From positions 558,001 through 622,000 of the forward strand of contig NZ_JAFIQX010000001.1 in assembly GCF_017356035.1 (NCBI RefSeq): DNA of 64,000 bases. The letters run 5' to 3'. This document shows positions 54,198 through 64,000 of this stretch, piece by piece. The notes beneath the pieces are model-generated. The model did no database searches. It was given only the letters and a program-made list of their open reading frames with translations, and was not told the origin of the DNA. The position numbers were made by a program, and so were the translations under genes. Origin of the DNA: Longitalea luteola (GTDB taxonomy: Bacteria > Bacteroidota > Bacteroidia > Chitinophagales > Chitinophagaceae). Each line of letters starts with the position of its first letter. Within the stretch, counting starts at the first letter, position 1.

Positions 54198-54733
54198 ATG
54201 ACCGGCATTCAACGGAAAGATGTTTACTTCCTGGCCCTTTTATTCCTGGTAGTCATTCTTATCTTTTATCCCGTTTGTTTTGCAGAATATATATATACCG
54301 ACGAGGTCATTCAGCTGTGGAACTACAGGCCCGGCAGCGGTTTCGAAATGTATGGCTCCCAGGGCCGGTGGATCCCCGAGCTGATCCTGTCACAGGCTTA
54401 TGCGGCTATCGATTCCGTTAAAGGAATTACCTATATCAGGATCTGGGCCCTGCTGTTATGGCTTGCCTGTATACCGGTTTGGTATGTTACCATGAAACGA
54501 ATCGTAGCGATGGACCAGGTTATGAATACCTGCCTTTCTTTACCTGCCTGTATCTGGTAACCAGTTTGCCCTTTGCCGTTACCATTCAATGGGCTACCTG
54601 TATGGAACTGTCGATCGGCAACACCGCCGGATTATTATCGGGCGCTATCTGGTACCTGAAGATCAGGGATAAAGCAAAGCTGTTTGATATACGCGACCCC
54701 AGCCCGGCGCCAACTGCTTTGGTAGGTGAATAA
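54198..54733 (+). pseudogene. Frameshifted, truncated copy of the neighbouring membrane protein gene
   Basis: The start (MTGIQRKDVYFLALLFLVVI) and the pattern YTDEVIQLWNY match the intact gene at 54897 (MQRKDFYLLG, FMDEAFQLWGY). Near 54510-54530 the frame shifts: the intact gene has 18 nt from GTGGCC to TATGAATAC, this copy has 17. The continuation in the new frame (GYEYLPFFTCLYLVTSLPF, then VTIQWATCMELSI) again matches the intact gene, but stops at 54733 after an unrelated-looking tail. About 170 of 500 residues remain, so it should be non-functional. Confidence 0.8.
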
Positions 54734-54896
54734 CGAATCATTGGTTTTCCTGCCTGCCCAGAAAGAAATGTATCCTGACATAGGGGTTATCGCCGTTTTC
54801 TGGTTTTAATAAGGAATCAATTTTGTAAACCAGAAAGCGCTTTGGTTAAATGCTGCATTTAATCAATGGGCTTTTATTGCCATAGGGCTGCCATAT

Positions 54897-56399
54897 ATGC
54901 AACGAAAAGACTTCTACCTATTGGGATTTTTATGGCTTTGCGCTTTGTTTATTTTCCTGCCTCTTTTTTACAGTGATTATATTTTCATGGATGAAGCTTT
55001 TCAGCTTTGGGGGTATAGAGCCGTCCCCGGATTTTATATGTTCATAGATGAAGGGCGGTATTTAACGGAAGTGCTGCAACGGTGGTTATTCAATATGATC
55101 GATACCATACACGAGGTCATCTACATGCGGCTGATCTCCCTGTTTGGCTGGTTGCTGTGTTTGCCTATATGGTATGTTGTCATTAAACGCGAAGTGGCCA
55201 ATGTAGCCCGCTATGAATACCTGCCGTTCTTTACCTGTTTATACCTTATCACCAGCCTGCCCTTTATAGTAGCGGTACAATGGGCCACCTGTTTGCAGTT
55301 CTTTATTTCAGCCACTGCGAGTTTACTCGCAGGCTCGCTTGTTATGCAAAGTATCCGTTCCGGCGACGGTAAATTACGAATGGCCTTCAGGGCAGTTTTT
55401 TTGCCTCTGCTTTTAGGCATCCCTGCTCTTTTTCTGTACCAGGGATCATGGGCCTGTTTCCTGCTGCCGGTGTTGCTGCACTTTATAAATCCCATGAACC
55501 ATCGAAAAGACCGGGCGCTGATGACAGGCATGCTGGTTTACTTTTTAGTGAATGCCGTGTACTTTATAGTCTATAAACTGAGCTTTCATTTTTTCGAAAA
55601 TATTGTACCCGACCCGCGGAATTCCCTGTATATACACCCCATCGAAAAAATGTCGTTCTTCCTGGCACGGCCTTTGGAAAGAAGCTTCCGCTTTACGCTG
55701 TTGACCCATGAGGATAGTTCCGTTTCAAAGGTGTATTATGCCCTGATGCTGGTAATACTGGCGGTGCTGGCTTTCGTACGGTTCGGCCGCGACAAACGGT
55801 TACAGGCCGTTAAATACCTGGTTGTAATAGGAGGTGTTTGGGTGCTTTCCTATTTACCGGCCCTGCTGATCAAGGAAAGTTTTGCCTCCAACAGAACGCT
55901 CATGGCGCTGAATATGTGTGTGTTCATCGTTTGCCTTGAAATGGTATTGTATTTCATAAAGAACAAACGGCTACTGCAGGCAATAGGAGTAGCCGCCCTG
56001 TTGTTCTTCATTTTCTGCGCCCGCTATAATTTCAGCGAGGCATTTGTGCGGCCCCAGGTCGATGAAACGGCGGCCCTTAAGAAGTATATCCGGCAGCATT
56101 ACCACAAGGATATTCAGACCATTCATTTTATCAGGCCATCGGAAACCTATATAGCTGACAAATACCGTGTGTACAGGTCGATGGACGAATTTGGCGTGGC
56201 CTCCAGCCACTTCGACTGGACGCCTGAGCCCCTGGTTAAACAGCTGGTTTATGAACAAACCGGCAGCAGGCAGCAGGCCGCCCGGCTGGTGGTAAAGCAA
56301 TGGGGCAGTAAAGAAGCCTACACCCGCTCGGGCGAGAAACTCGATAAAACGATCTTACTGGTTGACGTAGAGGACGTTATGAATACATTCGCACAATGA
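54897..56399 (+). CDS. Polytopic membrane protein, possible GT-C-type glycosyltransferase
   Basis: 500 residues with roughly 11 membrane helices and a C-terminal soluble tail of about 100 residues. An acidic pair in the first extracytoplasmic loop (D32-E33 in YIFMDEAFQLWGY) is at the place where GT-C glycosyltransferases bind their lipid-linked sugar, which suggests that family, but no further signature is certain. It lies directly after the broken copy of itself, so the pair arose by tandem duplication. Confidence 0.6.
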   Translation: MQRKDFYLLGFLWLCALFIFLPLFYSDYIFMDEAFQLWGYRAVPGFYMFIDEGRYLTEVLQRWLFNMIDTIHEVIYMRLISLFGWLLCLPIWYVVIKREVANVARYEYLPFFTCLYLITSLPFIVAVQWATCLQFFISATASLLAGSLVMQSIRSGDGKLRMAFRAVFLPLLLGIPALFLYQGSWACFLLPVLLHFINPMNHRKDRALMTGMLVYFLVNAVYFIVYKLSFHFFENIVPDPRNSLYIHPIEKMSFFLARPLERSFRFTLLTHEDSSVSKVYYALMLVILAVLAFVRFGRDKRLQAVKYLVVIGGVWVLSYLPALLIKESFASNRTLMALNMCVFIVCLEMVLYFIKNKRLLQAIGVAALLFFIFCARYNFSEAFVRPQVDETAALKKYIRQHYHKDIQTIHFIRPSETYIADKYRVYRSMDEFGVASSHFDWTPEPLVKQLVYEQTGSRQQAARLVVKQWGSKEAYTRSGEKLDKTILLVDVEDVMNTFAQ

Positions 56400-56450
56400 T
56401 GCCCTGACGCTGGAAGATCCGCCATGGTTGCCGCCGCCGAGGTGTATTTA

Positions 56451-56498
56451 ATTTGCCCATTTTCCCATTTGCCCATTTGCTAATTTGCCCATTGCCCT
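56451..56498. repeat. Octamer array, ATTTGCCC type (6 units)
   Basis: Units atttgccc, attttccc, atttgccc, atttgcta, atttgccc, attgccct. It ends about 40 bp before the ABC-F start. Confidence 0.75.
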
Positions 56499-56502
56499 TT
56501 GA

Positions 56503-58161
<1,659 letters not shown>

Positions 58162-58184
58162 CTCGATAATAGGTGATATGTTAG

Positions 58185-58217
58185 CCCCGTCCTAGGTTTT
58201 ACCAGGGCGGGGTTTTT
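58185..58217 (+). terminator. Terminator after the ABC-F gene
   Basis: CCCCGTCCT and AGGGCGGGG pair (9 bp, one T-G) and are followed by TTTTT. Confidence 0.8.
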
Positions 58218-58295
58218 ATTTGGCAGTAGCAATAAATATTTATCTTTATCACCCTTGGCTTCACAGCAGGATCAGACACCTATCAACGTTCAACC

Positions 58296-59027
58296 ATGAG
58301 CACAAAAGGCTGGGATAATTTCTGGAAAGATCAACGGCAATCGTTTTACGCGGTTATGAAAATGGCTACCGGCTATTTTGTAACCCAATTGGAAAAAAAA
58401 TACCAGCTACAACCAACCGACCAGATCTTCGACTATGGATGTGGACCCGGCTTTGTGGCCGATGCCCTGGCCGGTAAACATATTCAGATAACCGGCGCCG
58501 ATATCAACGAATTTTTTATACAACAGTGCCGCAGCAACCATCCCGGCGCTTTATTCTTCCTTATTACAACCGATGTGGCCACCAATAAAAAGATCCTGGA
58601 AGAACAGTTGCAGCGCCGGAAGTTCGATTATATCCTCGTCCTCAGCATCGTACAGTACCTGCCACACGAAAAGGACCTTGAAGAGATCATCCGTTTGCTT
58701 AGCCGCTTTCTGCAGCCGCAGGGCACCATGATCATAGCCGATGTGCTTGATGAGAACACTTCTTCCATCAAAGATGCATTTTCCCTTTTCCTGCATTGTA
58801 TCAGAAAGGGTAGAATAGGGGCTTTTGTCGGTTTTATCTCGTACCTGTTGTTTTCCGATTACCGTACCATCTCGAAACAGAATAAGCTGCTCCACGTTTC
58901 GGAACAGGCTATCCGCGACATGGCCAAACGCCAGGAGCTGTCCTGCGAAAAAGTGATGGGGCTCACCCTGCAGCGATCGCGGTCAAATTACGTATTGCGT
59001 CATTCCTCCGTAAAATCGTCGGTTTAA
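58296..59027 (+). CDS. Class I SAM-dependent methyltransferase
   Basis: Cytoplasmic protein of 243 residues. The SAM-binding motif I is IFDYGCGPGFVADAL (about 46-60), followed by the acidic end of strand two (ITGADINEFF) and motif post-II around KFDYILVLSIVQYLPHEKDL. The substrate is not predictable. N-terminal WDNFWKDQ resembles small-molecule methyltransferases. It stands between the ABC-F gene and the large outer-membrane protein gene. Confidence 0.85.
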   Translation: MSTKGWDNFWKDQRQSFYAVMKMATGYFVTQLEKKYQLQPTDQIFDYGCGPGFVADALAGKHIQITGADINEFFIQQCRSNHPGALFFLITTDVATNKKILEEQLQRRKFDYILVLSIVQYLPHEKDLEEIIRLLSRFLQPQGTMIIADVLDENTSSIKDAFSLFLHCIRKGRIGAFVGFISYLLFSDYRTISKQNKLLHVSEQAIRDMAKRQELSCEKVMGLTLQRSRSNYVLRHSSVKSSV

Positions 59028-59211
59028 GCCTGTTACAGGTGCATAAACTGTCATTTCATGCAATAAATGCTAACTTTAAGCGCTATTTACCTGTATGACT
59101 GATATCGCTTACTGTAAAGTGAAGATCAGCGGGGCTACCCAAACCAACTTCTTTTCAGAAGATGCCGTAAGTATCCTCTTTTGAAAAGACGCATAAAAAT
59201 CAAACTAAAGG

Positions 59212-62200
59212 TTGTTGATCGGGAAGTACCTGATACTGTGCTTTTGTTTTTCCGTAGGCTGGCTGCTGGCCGCTGCCCAAACTCCGCGCCCCATGGCGTC
59301 TGGCTCTAACCTGCGCAAAAAAATGGTTCCTGCCCAACAACAGGTCGTACAGCTCGATACCTTCAGTATTGTTCCCGGTACCGTTTCTGTAGCGGGTATT
59401 CCCGACAGCTTGTACGACATTGACTTTGTAAACGCCCGCCTCACCTGGAAGCAGCTACCCGCCCTGGATAGTATTCTTGTTCGTTACCGCGTATTCAGAA
59501 CGCGTCTGAACGCCGTGGTTAATCGCATGCAGTACGACAGCATCATGAATAATTTCATGGGTGCGCCTTTTGCCCCCAATTATGTAGGCGTTGGGGCAGG
59601 CGATAACTTTTTCAATTTCGGTAACATTAATTATAACGGCAGCTTTGGCCGGGGCATTTCCTTTGGCAACAGCCAGGATGCCGTATTTAGCAGCAACCTG
59701 AACCTACAGTTAAGCGGTTACCTGGCAGATAGCATCGAGATCGTGGCCGCCATTACCGATAACAATATACCCATTCAGCCAGATGGTACTACCCAGCAAT
59801 TAAACGAATTTGACCGCATCTTTTTACAGTTCAAAAAAAAGACCTGGCAGCTAAGCCTGGGCGATATTGATATCCGCCAGCAGCAGCAAAGCTATTTCCT
59901 CAACTTTTATAAACGCCTGCAGGGTATTGCCTTCGAAACAACCACAGCCATTACCGACAGCATATCCAACAAAACCCTGCTCAGCGGTTCCATTGCCAAG
60001 GGTAAATTCACCCGTAATATATTGACGCCGCAGGAAGGCAACCAGGGACCTTATCGCTTACAGGGCGCCAATAATGAATTTTACTTTGTGGTGCTGGCCA
60101 ATACCGAAAGGGTATATATCGATGGGGTGTTGATGCAGCGGGGCGAAGACCGCGATTATGTGATCAATTACAATACGGCGGAAATTTCCTTTACGCCCCG
60201 GCAGATGGTCACCAAAGACAAACGCATTGTGGTGGAGTTTGAATATGCCGACCGCAATTACCTGAACTCGAATATTTACATTACCAACGAAACCGATTTC
60301 AACCGGAAAGTAAAACTGCGGCTGGGATATTTCAGTAATGCTGATGCTAAAAGCTCGCCCATCAATCAAAGCCTCGATGCCGATCAAAAAACATTTTTGC
60401 GCAACCTCGGTGATAGTATAAGCAGGGCTTATTATCCCTATTCAACCCTCGATACCTTTTCAACCGGCGCCATCCTGTACAAAAAGATCGATACAGTATA
60501 TAATGGCGGAGCCCGTGATTCCATCTTTGTGTATTCAACCAATCCCGACGAAGCGCTGTATTCCCTGTCGTTTATCGACGTGGGCGTTAATAACGGCAAT
60601 TACGTTCCTGATCTCAACGGGGCCAATGGTAAAGTATATCGCTGGATTGAACCTGTTGGCGGCGTACCGCAGGGTTCTTTTGAACCGGCTGTCTTCCTGG
60701 TAACGCCAAAAAAACAACAGGTAGCCAACCTGGGGGTGGAGTATAATATTGGGAAGAATACTGTATTGAACACCGAGGTGGCCATGAGTAATTATAATGT
60801 AAATACGTTTTCGGATCTTGACAAAGCCGATGATCGCGGCTATGCGGCCAAAGTAGATTTTAAAAATGTCCTTCCTTTTAACAGATCTAAAAAGGGCCTG
60901 AAGCTGACGACTGATCTTGGGTATGAATATGTAGATGCCCGCTTTAAGCCGCTGGAACGGTTACGGAATATTGAATTTACCCGCGATTGGGGGCTCCCCT
61001 TGCTGTTGAATGTACCCGAACATGAAAATATTGTAACAGCCGGTTTGCAGGTATCGGACGCAAAAAATAACTCGCTGCGGTATCAGTTCACAGAATACAA
61101 CCGCGGAACCAGTTTTACCGGTTTCCGCCATAGCGTTACCCATATTCAAAGTATCCGGCAATGGCAGCTGAATAACCAGTTGACGCTGTCGAATATAGAT
61201 GCTACCAATGATAAAGGGTATTTCTGGCGGCCGACCATAAACATCTCCCGGCAGTTCAAGAAGCTGAAAAATTACACGATTGGCGGTGCCTATGCGGTGG
61301 AACATAATGCCATTCGCAATAAGTTCACCGATAGCATGGCTATACAAAGTTTTTCCTTCAGCCAGACCTCGGCCTTTTTGAAGTCAGACCAGAACATACC
61401 CAACCGCTGGGGTATTAACTGGTTCACCCGAACCAATTCTTATCCCCAGGGAACAGCTTTGGTAAAGGCCGACAAAAGTCAGAACGTAACAGTAAGTGGT
61501 GAACTGGCGAAAGATCCCCGCCACCAGGTACGGTTTACCAGTACCTACCGCAAGCTGCAGATCCTCGACAGCACCCTGAACCGGCAGCTACCGGAAGAAA
61601 GTCTGTTGGGCCGGGCTGAATACCAGGTGAATATTTTAAAAGGCTTACTGAGCGGCAACCTGCTGTATGAAGTAGGAGCGGGGCAGGAGCAAAAAAGAGA
61701 TTATTCTTACCTCGAAGTGCCGGCAGGGCAGGGGGAGTTTACCTGGATCGATTACAACAATGACCGCATTCAGCAGTTGAATGAATTTGAAGTGGCCCTG
61801 TTCCAGGACCAGGCCAAGTTCATTCGCATCTTTACGCCTACCAATGTATACGTGAAGGCCAATTACAATACGTTCAACTATAGCATTAATCTTAATCCCC
61901 GCGCCGTGATCGATGTAGCGAAGGCTAAGAACCTGCGTAAGTTCATTTCGAGGGTGAACCTGCAATCCTCGTTACAGATCAGCAAAAAAGAAGTGGCCGA
62001 TAAGATCGTTCAGTTCAATCCGTTCAGGTCGCCGTTGAATGATACTTCCCTGATCACCCTTACTTCCAATCTGGTAAATACATTTTCCTTTAACCGCTTC
62101 AGTACAAAATGGGGGTTCGATGTGACCAATGCCCGTAATGAATCGAAATCATTGCTTACGTACGGGTACGAAAGTCATAAACTCGATGACTGGACGGTGC

Positions 62201-62724
62201 GCGGCCGCTTGAATATCACCAGGATGTTTGCCATCGAGATGGCGGGCCGCACAGGCATCAACCAGCTCATTTCTTCCAATCCGAAATTCGATAACCGCAA
62301 TTACAGGATCAACCAGTATTCGGCAGAACCCCGGCTCACTTTTACGAAGGGAACCAATTTCAGGATGGGGGTAGGTTATAAGTACAGCGATAAAGAAAAT
62401 ACCCAGGGCAGCCAGGAAAGATCAATAGCGAATTCGCTGAACACCGATGTGAAGTATAACATATTGCAGAACACATCCATAATGGCGAAATTCACTTACA
62501 CCGGTATAAGCTTCTCTTCGCTCGATAGTGTGCCTAATGTAAACTCTTCATCTGGCTATATCATTCTGGAAGGATTAATGCCGGGCAAGAACTTTTTATG
62601 GACGCTCGATCTTACCAAACGTCTTTCGAACAATCTTGAGTTCAGCATGCAGTATGAGGGGCGTAAACCTGGTACTTCCCGTATTGTTCATATCGGACGG
62701 GCTTCTATCCGGGCGCTCTTATAA
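59212..62724 (+). CDS. Large predicted outer-membrane beta-barrel protein, TTG start
   Basis: 1170 residues. A TAA stop lies directly upstream in frame (59206-59208) and no ATG precedes the signal peptide (ILCFCFSVGWLLAAAQ), so translation must begin at TTG 59212 or 59215. The N-terminal third has a globular, repeat-like part (VYIDGVLMQRGEDRDYVIN, VVEFEYADRNYLNSN) similar to segments of very large surface proteins of the phylum. The rest alternates Tyr/Phe/Asn-rich strands typical of an outer-membrane beta-barrel and ends with aromatic-rich strands. I do not recognise a named family. No T9SS tail is seen. Confidence 0.7.
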   Translation: MLIGKYLILCFCFSVGWLLAAAQTPRPMASGSNLRKKMVPAQQQVVQLDTFSIVPGTVSVAGIPDSLYDIDFVNARLTWKQLPALDSILVRYRVFRTRLNAVVNRMQYDSIMNNFMGAPFAPNYVGVGAGDNFFNFGNINYNGSFGRGISFGNSQDAVFSSNLNLQLSGYLADSIEIVAAITDNNIPIQPDGTTQQLNEFDRIFLQFKKKTWQLSLGDIDIRQQQQSYFLNFYKRLQGIAFETTTAITDSISNKTLLSGSIAKGKFTRNILTPQEGNQGPYRLQGANNEFYFVVLANTERVYIDGVLMQRGEDRDYVINYNTAEISFTPRQMVTKDKRIVVEFEYADRNYLNSNIYITNETDFNRKVKLRLGYFSNADAKSSPINQSLDADQKTFLRNLGDSISRAYYPYSTLDTFSTGAILYKKIDTVYNGGARDSIFVYSTNPDEALYSLSFIDVGVNNGNYVPDLNGANGKVYRWIEPVGGVPQGSFEPAVFLVTPKKQQVANLGVEYNIGKNTVLNTEVAMSNYNVNTFSDLDKADDRGYAAKVDFKNVLPFNRSKKGLKLTTDLGYEYVDARFKPLERLRNIEFTRDWGLPLLLNVPEHENIVTAGLQVSDAKNNSLRYQFTEYNRGTSFTGFRHSVTHIQSIRQWQLNNQLTLSNIDATNDKGYFWRPTINISRQFKKLKNYTIGGAYAVEHNAIRNKFTDSMAIQSFSFSQTSAFLKSDQNIPNRWGINWFTRTNSYPQGTALVKADKSQNVTVSGELAKDPRHQVRFTSTYRKLQILDSTLNRQLPEESLLGRAEYQVNILKGLLSGNLLYEVGAGQEQKRDYSYLEVPAGQGEFTWIDYNNDRIQQLNEFEVALFQDQAKFIRIFTPTNVYVKANYNTFNYSINLNPRAVIDVAKAKNLRKFISRVNLQSSLQISKKEVADKIVQFNPFRSPLNDTSLITLTSNLVNTFSFNRFSTKWGFDVTNARNESKSLLTYGYESHKLDDWTVRGRLNITRMFAIEMAGRTGINQLISSNPKFDNRNYRINQYSAEPRLTFTKGTNFRMGVGYKYSDKENTQGSQERSIANSLNTDVKYNILQNTSIMAKFTYTGISFSSLDSVPNVNSSSGYIILEGLMPGKNFLWTLDLTKRLSNNLEFSMQYEGRKPGTSRIVHIGRASIRALL

Positions 62725-62738
62725 GGCGGAAGGCACTC

Positions 62739-62773
62739 ACCATTGACCATTGACCATTGACCATTCACCATTG
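62739..62773. repeat. Heptamer array, ACCATTG type (5 units)
   Basis: Units accattg, accattg, accattg, accattc, accattg in one phase, between the convergent ends of two genes. Confidence 0.85.
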
Positions 62774-62805
62774 ACCCACTCACAACATCAGGCAATCTAA
62801 AAAGA

Positions 62806-62838
62806 AAAAGGGACCAACCTTTTCGGTCAGTCCCTTTT
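62806..62838. terminator. Bidirectional terminator between convergent genes
   Basis: AAAAGGGAC and GTCCCTTTT pair around a loop of about 15 bases that can itself pair in part (ACC/GGT). Confidence 0.75.
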
Positions 62839-62859
62839 CGAATATAGTATAGTGAAAGA

Positions 62860-63837
62860 TTATCCGAAGATGCCGCCTTTCTTCAGTGAACGGGTAGCTT
62901 CGCCGATCTTGAAACCATTGTGGTATACTTCGATCTTGTAGTTACCTTGTTTGAAAGGGCTGTTTTGTTTCCAGGCAAATTCAACGTGTTTGTTTTTGCC
63001 TTGTTCGAAATCCACAGGAACTTTAGCAGTGAATAATTTTTCACCTTCTTCACGAGTAGTGAATTTACCAGAACCTAAAGCTTCAACAGCTACTGGCTGG
63101 CCATCAGGACCAGTGATGCAAACATAAACATCAGTAGAACCTGTTTGGGCGATACGGTTACTAACGTCCATGGCAATTACCAGTTTGTCAACTTTCTTTG
63201 CAGAGGTTGTTTCTGATTCTTTGCCACCTTTTTTCTCGTTAACCGGTGTAACAGAGATGTTAGTTGCGTTCAGTGTAGAAGCTACATCAACTTTTGCAGC
63301 TAACTCATCTTTTTGTTGAGTAGTAGTTTGCAGGTCAGTTGTGAGTTTTTCTTTGTCAGCTGTTAACTGCGTTTTTTCGGTAGTCAGGGTTTGATTTTCC
63401 TGAGTTAAACGGGCAACTTCAGCTTCAAGGTTAGCGATCTTGTCATTCAGCTCACCGATTAAAGACTGGGCTTTCTTCTTTTCGCTTTCAGACAGACGTT
63501 GTTTTTTCAGGATGCTTCCGATCTGACCTTTCAGCTTTTGAATTTCGCTGGTTTTGTCATTCACTTTACCTTCCAGTTCATTGTTGTAACCGGTTAATGA
63601 ATCCAGGCGGGTTAAAGCAGCATCGAAGCTTTTTTGTAATTCATTCTTAGATGAATCTACTGCCACGTATTGTGTTTGCAGTTGTGTGATCTTTTGATCA
63701 GATTTGTTTTTGTCCCATAAAAAGTATCCCCAAGTTCCAAGAATACCTACGGCCAGCAAACCGATGATCAGGTTCTTTGAATCGCGTTTTGGGGGTGTGC
63801 CTTGTGGACTAGCGGATGGATAATTGGTTGTACTCAT
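62860..63837 (-). CDS. Membrane-anchored coiled-coil protein, unknown function
   Basis: 325 residues. A short cytoplasmic start (PQGTPPKRDSK) is followed by one membrane helix (LIIGLLAVGILGTWGYFLW, about 23-41). A long coiled coil (about 50-195, with repeats such as LTQENQTLTTEKTQLTADK) leads to a C-terminal beta domain (about 215-325; KLVIAMDVSNRIAQTGSTDV, VYVCITGPDGQPV). This build is common in hypothetical Bacteroidota envelope proteins. Function is unknown. Start ATG at 63837. Confidence 0.75.
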   Translation of the reverse strand: MSTTNYPSASPQGTPPKRDSKNLIIGLLAVGILGTWGYFLWDKNKSDQKITQLQTQYVAVDSSKNELQKSFDAALTRLDSLTGYNNELEGKVNDKTSEIQKLKGQIGSILKKQRLSESEKKKAQSLIGELNDKIANLEAEVARLTQENQTLTTEKTQLTADKEKLTTDLQTTTQQKDELAAKVDVASTLNATNISVTPVNEKKGGKESETTSAKKVDKLVIAMDVSNRIAQTGSTDVYVCITGPDGQPVAVEALGSGKFTTREEGEKLFTAKVPVDFEQGKNKHVEFAWKQNSPFKQGNYKIEVYHNGFKIGEATRSLKKGGIFG

Positions 63838-64000
63838 AATAAGTGTATGTTTATTTTGAAAGGTTATAAAATCGGGTTCAGTATTCGAGTATTAACGGGT
63901 TAGTTATACTTAGTGATTGGGTTTCGCATAAGGGTTTGACCAAAACCATGCCAGAATTTGACATTTACCCATTCCACAGGTCGGGGAAAAACGATGAAAC

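Noticed and set aside
59095-59184. 29-codon frame upstream of the large outer-membrane protein
   Set aside because: Short, without a clear ribosome-binding site or family features; probably part of the leader.

Overview
The window looks like chromosomal DNA of a Bacteroidota bacterium, most likely family Chitinophagaceae (Niastella/Chitinophaga-like). The evidence is three proteins with C-terminal type IX secretion (T9SS) sorting domains, Bacteroidota-type promoter elements (TAnnTTTG at -7), a Bacteroidota-style three-gene succinate dehydrogenase operon, and many secreted polysaccharide- and peptidoglycan-degrading enzymes. No phage, insertion sequence, CRISPR array or integrative element was seen.

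Layout. 1-6.1 kb: a GH16 glucanase cut by the left edge and a large double-GH18 chitinase. 6.3-15 kb: an MFS transporter, an AraC-type regulator and a divergent TolC-RND-MFP tripartite efflux set. 15.1-19.2 kb: a minus-strand cluster of carboxylesterase, ring-cleaving dioxygenase, two YceI lipocalin-like proteins and an AraC regulator, suggestive of quinone/electrophile defence. 19.4-22.5 kb: a DHFR-fold reductase, a NamZ-type exo-muramidase, a DUF488 protein and a small membrane protein. 22.5-29.3 kb: a gene remnant, an M16 peptidase, a GH51 arabinofuranosidase and a metallo-beta-lactamase-fold protein whose metal site is partly lost. 29.4-29.9 kb: a tRNA-Lys gene followed by three 113-bp tRNA-like tandem copies. 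30.7-38.7 kb: two T9SS-exported proteins (one an M43 metalloprotease) around a GH20 hexosaminidase and a small secreted protein. 38.8-49.4 kb: housekeeping genes (a ModF-like double ATPase, parE-DUF1835-parC, smpB, accD). 49.8-53.4 kb: sdhCAB. 53.7-64 kb: a VOC protein, a broken and an intact copy of a polytopic membrane protein, an ABC-F ATPase, a methyltransferase, a very large outer-membrane protein and a coiled-coil membrane protein.

The chitinase, GH20 hexosaminidase, GH16 and GH51 enzymes and the muramidase together fit a predatory or saprophytic life on fungal, plant and bacterial wall polymers. The TolC/RND/MFP set and the esterase/dioxygenase/YceI cluster fit defence against toxic small molecules.

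The most unusual signal is not a gene. At least 17 places in the window, nearly all between genes, carry short arrays with a strict 7-bp (less often 8-bp) period. Each array has its own conserved core and one or two free positions (GNCAATN, GGTAACN, GCSTTNN, GTTCAAA, ACTTAWA, ACCATTG, GTCAACCN, CATTATCA and others). They sit directly before start codons, directly after stop codons, and in two cases run into the end of a coding sequence. They resemble in design the heptanucleotide STRR arrays known from filamentous cyanobacteria. The tRNA-Lys-derived 113-bp repeat array is the second signal worth following.
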